Shown here one piece after another: positions 6,332 to 7,299 of a stretch of DNA of 7,299 nucleotides (positions are counted from its first letter, which is position 1; each line of letters opens with the position of its first letter). The stretch covers positions 1-7,299 of the forward strand of contig JAULUH010000003.1 of NCBI GenBank assembly GCA_032111745.1. The letters run 5' to 3'. The DNA comes from JAULUH01 sp032111745. GTDB taxonomy: Bacteria; Chloroflexota; Anaerolineae; JAAEKA01. The notes under the pieces were generated by a model, which saw only the letters and a list, made by a program, of their open reading frames with translations, was not told the DNA's origin and made no database searches. A program made the translations under genes and the position numbers.

Positions 6332-6360
6332 CTGCGCTTCCCGCGGGAATCCGGTATACT
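6332..6360 (+). promoter_or_regulatory. Probable msrA promoter with a palindrome in the spacer
   Basis: TATACT at 6355-6360 is a good -10 hexamer. The best -35 at 17-base spacing, CTGCGC (6332-6337), is poor. A perfect 12-base palindrome, TTCCCGCGGGAA (6338-6349), fills most of the spacer and could be an operator for an activator or repressor. The transcription start would be near 6367. Confidence 0.5.
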
Positions 6361-6391
6361 TTGCCTCACGTATCAGAGGAGAAAACCAGCC

Positions 6392-6958
6392 ATGACTCAA
6401 CCATCCAACTCTACCGAAGTCGCCACCCTGGCCGGCGGGTGTTTCTGGTGCCTGGAGGCCGTCTTCGACCAGGTACAGGGCGTGACGGACGTCATCTCCG
6501 GCTACGCCGGCGGCACCGTTGCCAACCCCACCTACAAGCAGGTGTGCACAGGGAACACGGGCCACGCCGAGGTCGTGCGGGTCACCTTCGACCCAGGAAT
6601 CATCTCCTATGAGGAGATCCTGGAGATCTTCTTCGGCATTCACGACCCCACCACGCTCAATCGCCAGGGTGCGGATGTGGGCACCCAGTATCGCTCGGCC
6701 ATCTACTACCACAGCCCGGAGCAGAAGGTCACGGCCGAGGCGCTGATCCGCCGGCTCGACGCCGAGCGTATCTGGTCCAACCCCATCGTCACCGAGGTGG
6801 CACCGCTCGACGTTTTCTACGCCGCCGAGGACTACCACCAGGAGTACTTCGCCAACAACCCGTACCAGCCCTACTGCATGGTGGTGGTGGCGCCCAAGGT
6901 GAGCAAGTTCCGCCAGAAGCATGCGGACAAGCTCAAGCAGGCGGCTGCCACTCGCTAG
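6392..6958 (+). CDS. msrA: Peptide methionine sulfoxide reductase MsrA
   Basis: The product is a 188-residue MsrA, which reduces methionine-S-sulfoxide in proteins and as free amino acid, using thioredoxin as electron donor in the family. The catalytic motif GGCFWCLEA is at 15-23, with nucleophile Cys17 and a second Cys20. Other family signatures are GYAGG (37-41), YKQVCTGNTGHAEVV (48-62) with the active-site Glu60, TQYRSAIYY, and the C-terminal NPYQPYC, where Cys162 is the likely resolving cysteine, before APKVSKFRQKHADKLK. There is no signal peptide, so it is cytoplasmic. It is a single MsrA domain without a fused MsrB. GAGGAG at 6376-6381 lies 10 bases before the ATG. The gene starts 83 bases after dnaE2, has its own -10 element and is followed by a hairpin, so it is probably transcribed alone. 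A link to oxidative DNA damage is possible but is only neighbourhood inference. Confidence 0.96.
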   Translation: MTQPSNSTEVATLAGGCFWCLEAVFDQVQGVTDVISGYAGGTVANPTYKQVCTGNTGHAEVVRVTFDPGIISYEEILEIFFGIHDPTTLNRQGADVGTQYRSAIYYHSPEQKVTAEALIRRLDAERIWSNPIVTEVAPLDVFYAAEDYHQEYFANNPYQPYCMVVVAPKVSKFRQKHADKLKQAAATR

Positions 6959-6988
6959 GTTGGCGCTTCCCCCACAGACTCTCCAACA

Positions 6989-7019
6989 GCCACGGTGCCG
7001 TTGGCCGTGGCCTTTCCTT
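6989..7019 (+). terminator. Probable intrinsic terminator of msrA
   Basis: GCCACGG (6989-6995) pairs exactly with CCGTGGC (7005-7011) around a 9-base loop, and CTTTCCTTA follows. The T-tract is interrupted, so termination may be partial. It begins 31 bases after the msrA stop. Confidence 0.6.
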
Positions 7020-7021
7020 AC

Positions 7022-7050
7022 TTGCCTCTCCGGGGCAGATGCGATACACT
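7022..7050 (+). promoter_or_regulatory. Promoter of the downstream oxidoreductase gene
   Basis: TTGCCT (7022-7027) and TACACT (7045-7050) are separated by the ideal 17 bases. The predicted start, near 7057, lies just before the large inverted repeat at 7060-7095. Confidence 0.5.
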
Positions 7051-7059
7051 AAAGTGCCT

Positions 7060-7095
7060 AAGACTGGTCCAGTCTTCGGAGACTGGACCAGTCTT
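7060..7095. repeat. Double palindrome / 16-bp inverted repeat
   Basis: The arms AAGACTGGTCCAGTCT (7060-7075) and AGACTGGACCAGTCTT (7080-7095) are exact reverse complements around TCGG. Each half is itself a hyphenated palindrome (AAGACTGG-T-CCAGTCTT, and a second copy differing at its first base and with a central A). It can therefore form one long hairpin or two tandem dyads. It sits right after a predicted transcription start, so it may be an operator, a leader hairpin or a dispersed repeat. Confidence 0.75.
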
Positions 7096-7129
7096 CAGCA
7101 AAGTGTCCAAAGCCAAGTGGAGCCAGGGC

Positions 7130-7299
7130 ATGTCCAATCACGATGAGCGACTACGTCCACCAGCCGGCCGGCCCTATATGCCGGGCTATGGCATCTCGCC
7201 GGAGGATCCCGGCCTCTTGCCCTGGTCCTTTGTCGACGAGCGCATGGCGTCGGCCCGCAACTACTGGATCTGCACCACCCGGCCCGACGGCCGGCCCCA
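7130..7299 (+). CDS. Pyridoxamine 5'-phosphate oxidase-like split-barrel protein, N-terminal part
   Basis: Only the first 56 residues are in the window; the gene runs off the right edge. The reading MPGYGISPEDPGLLPWSFVDERMASARNYW, then ICTTRPDGRP, is typical of the N-terminus of FMN- or F420-binding split-barrel proteins of the pyridoxamine 5'-phosphate oxidase-like superfamily. In these, the NYW..TTRPDGRPH stretch forms the first barrel strands. Such proteins reduce or oxidise varied small substrates; which cofactor and substrate apply cannot be told from this fragment. AGTGGAG at 7116-7122 lies 7 bases before the ATG. The gene follows its own predicted promoter and the double palindrome. 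Confidence 0.8.
   Translation, partial: MSNHDERLRPPAGRPYMPGYGISPEDPGLLPWSFVDERMASARNYWICTTRPDGRP

Noticed and set aside
7060..7095. CRISPR-like repeat pair
   Set aside because: Only two inverted units are present with a 2-3 base gap, with no spacers and no cas genes.

Overview
This window most likely comes from a member of the Chloroflexota (inference). The coding DNA is GC-rich. It carries a split ImuA-ImuB-DnaE2 SOS mutagenesis set under a Gram-positive-type LexA box, which Chloroflexota such as Dehalococcoides are known to use. Short, perfect palindromes sit in the gene gaps, as is common in that phylum. No taxonomic marker gene is present, so the assignment is tentative.

Left part (1-2377, plus strand): a 32-bp palindromic repeat is followed by a good sigma-70-type promoter. 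A perfect LexA operator (GAAC-N4-GTTC) lies over the predicted transcription start. The operon then reads imuA (RecA-like, with altered ATPase motifs), imuB (Y-family polymerase fold without its catalytic acids, but with a QLSLW clamp-binding motif) and a small DUF6504-type gene that overlaps imuB by ATGA.

Middle (2378-3104): a minus-strand gene of unknown function converges on the imu operon and diverges from dnaE2. It has its own extended -10 promoter, a leader with two operator-like palindromes, a strong ribosome binding site and an intrinsic terminator. A second palindromic repeat lies just before dnaE2.

Right part (3105-7299, plus strand): dnaE2 (error-prone DNA polymerase III alpha subunit, also called imuC) starts at TTG. 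It is followed by msrA (methionine sulfoxide reductase A) with its own promoter and a probable terminator. Next come a third inverted repeat placed directly after a promoter and the start of a flavin/F420 split-barrel oxidoreductase gene that runs off the window.

The main system is the translesion mutasome. LexA cleavage would release imuA-imuB-DUF6504. In the known systems ImuB is a non-catalytic hub that binds the sliding clamp, ImuA and DnaE2, and DnaE2 does the synthesis. The notable local features are the small coupled third gene, the unknown gene that splits the cassette, the full PHP metal-ligand set in DnaE2, and regulatory palindromes in nearly every gap. No tRNA, rRNA, CRISPR array or transposase gene was seen. 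No gap between genes exceeds about 170 bases.
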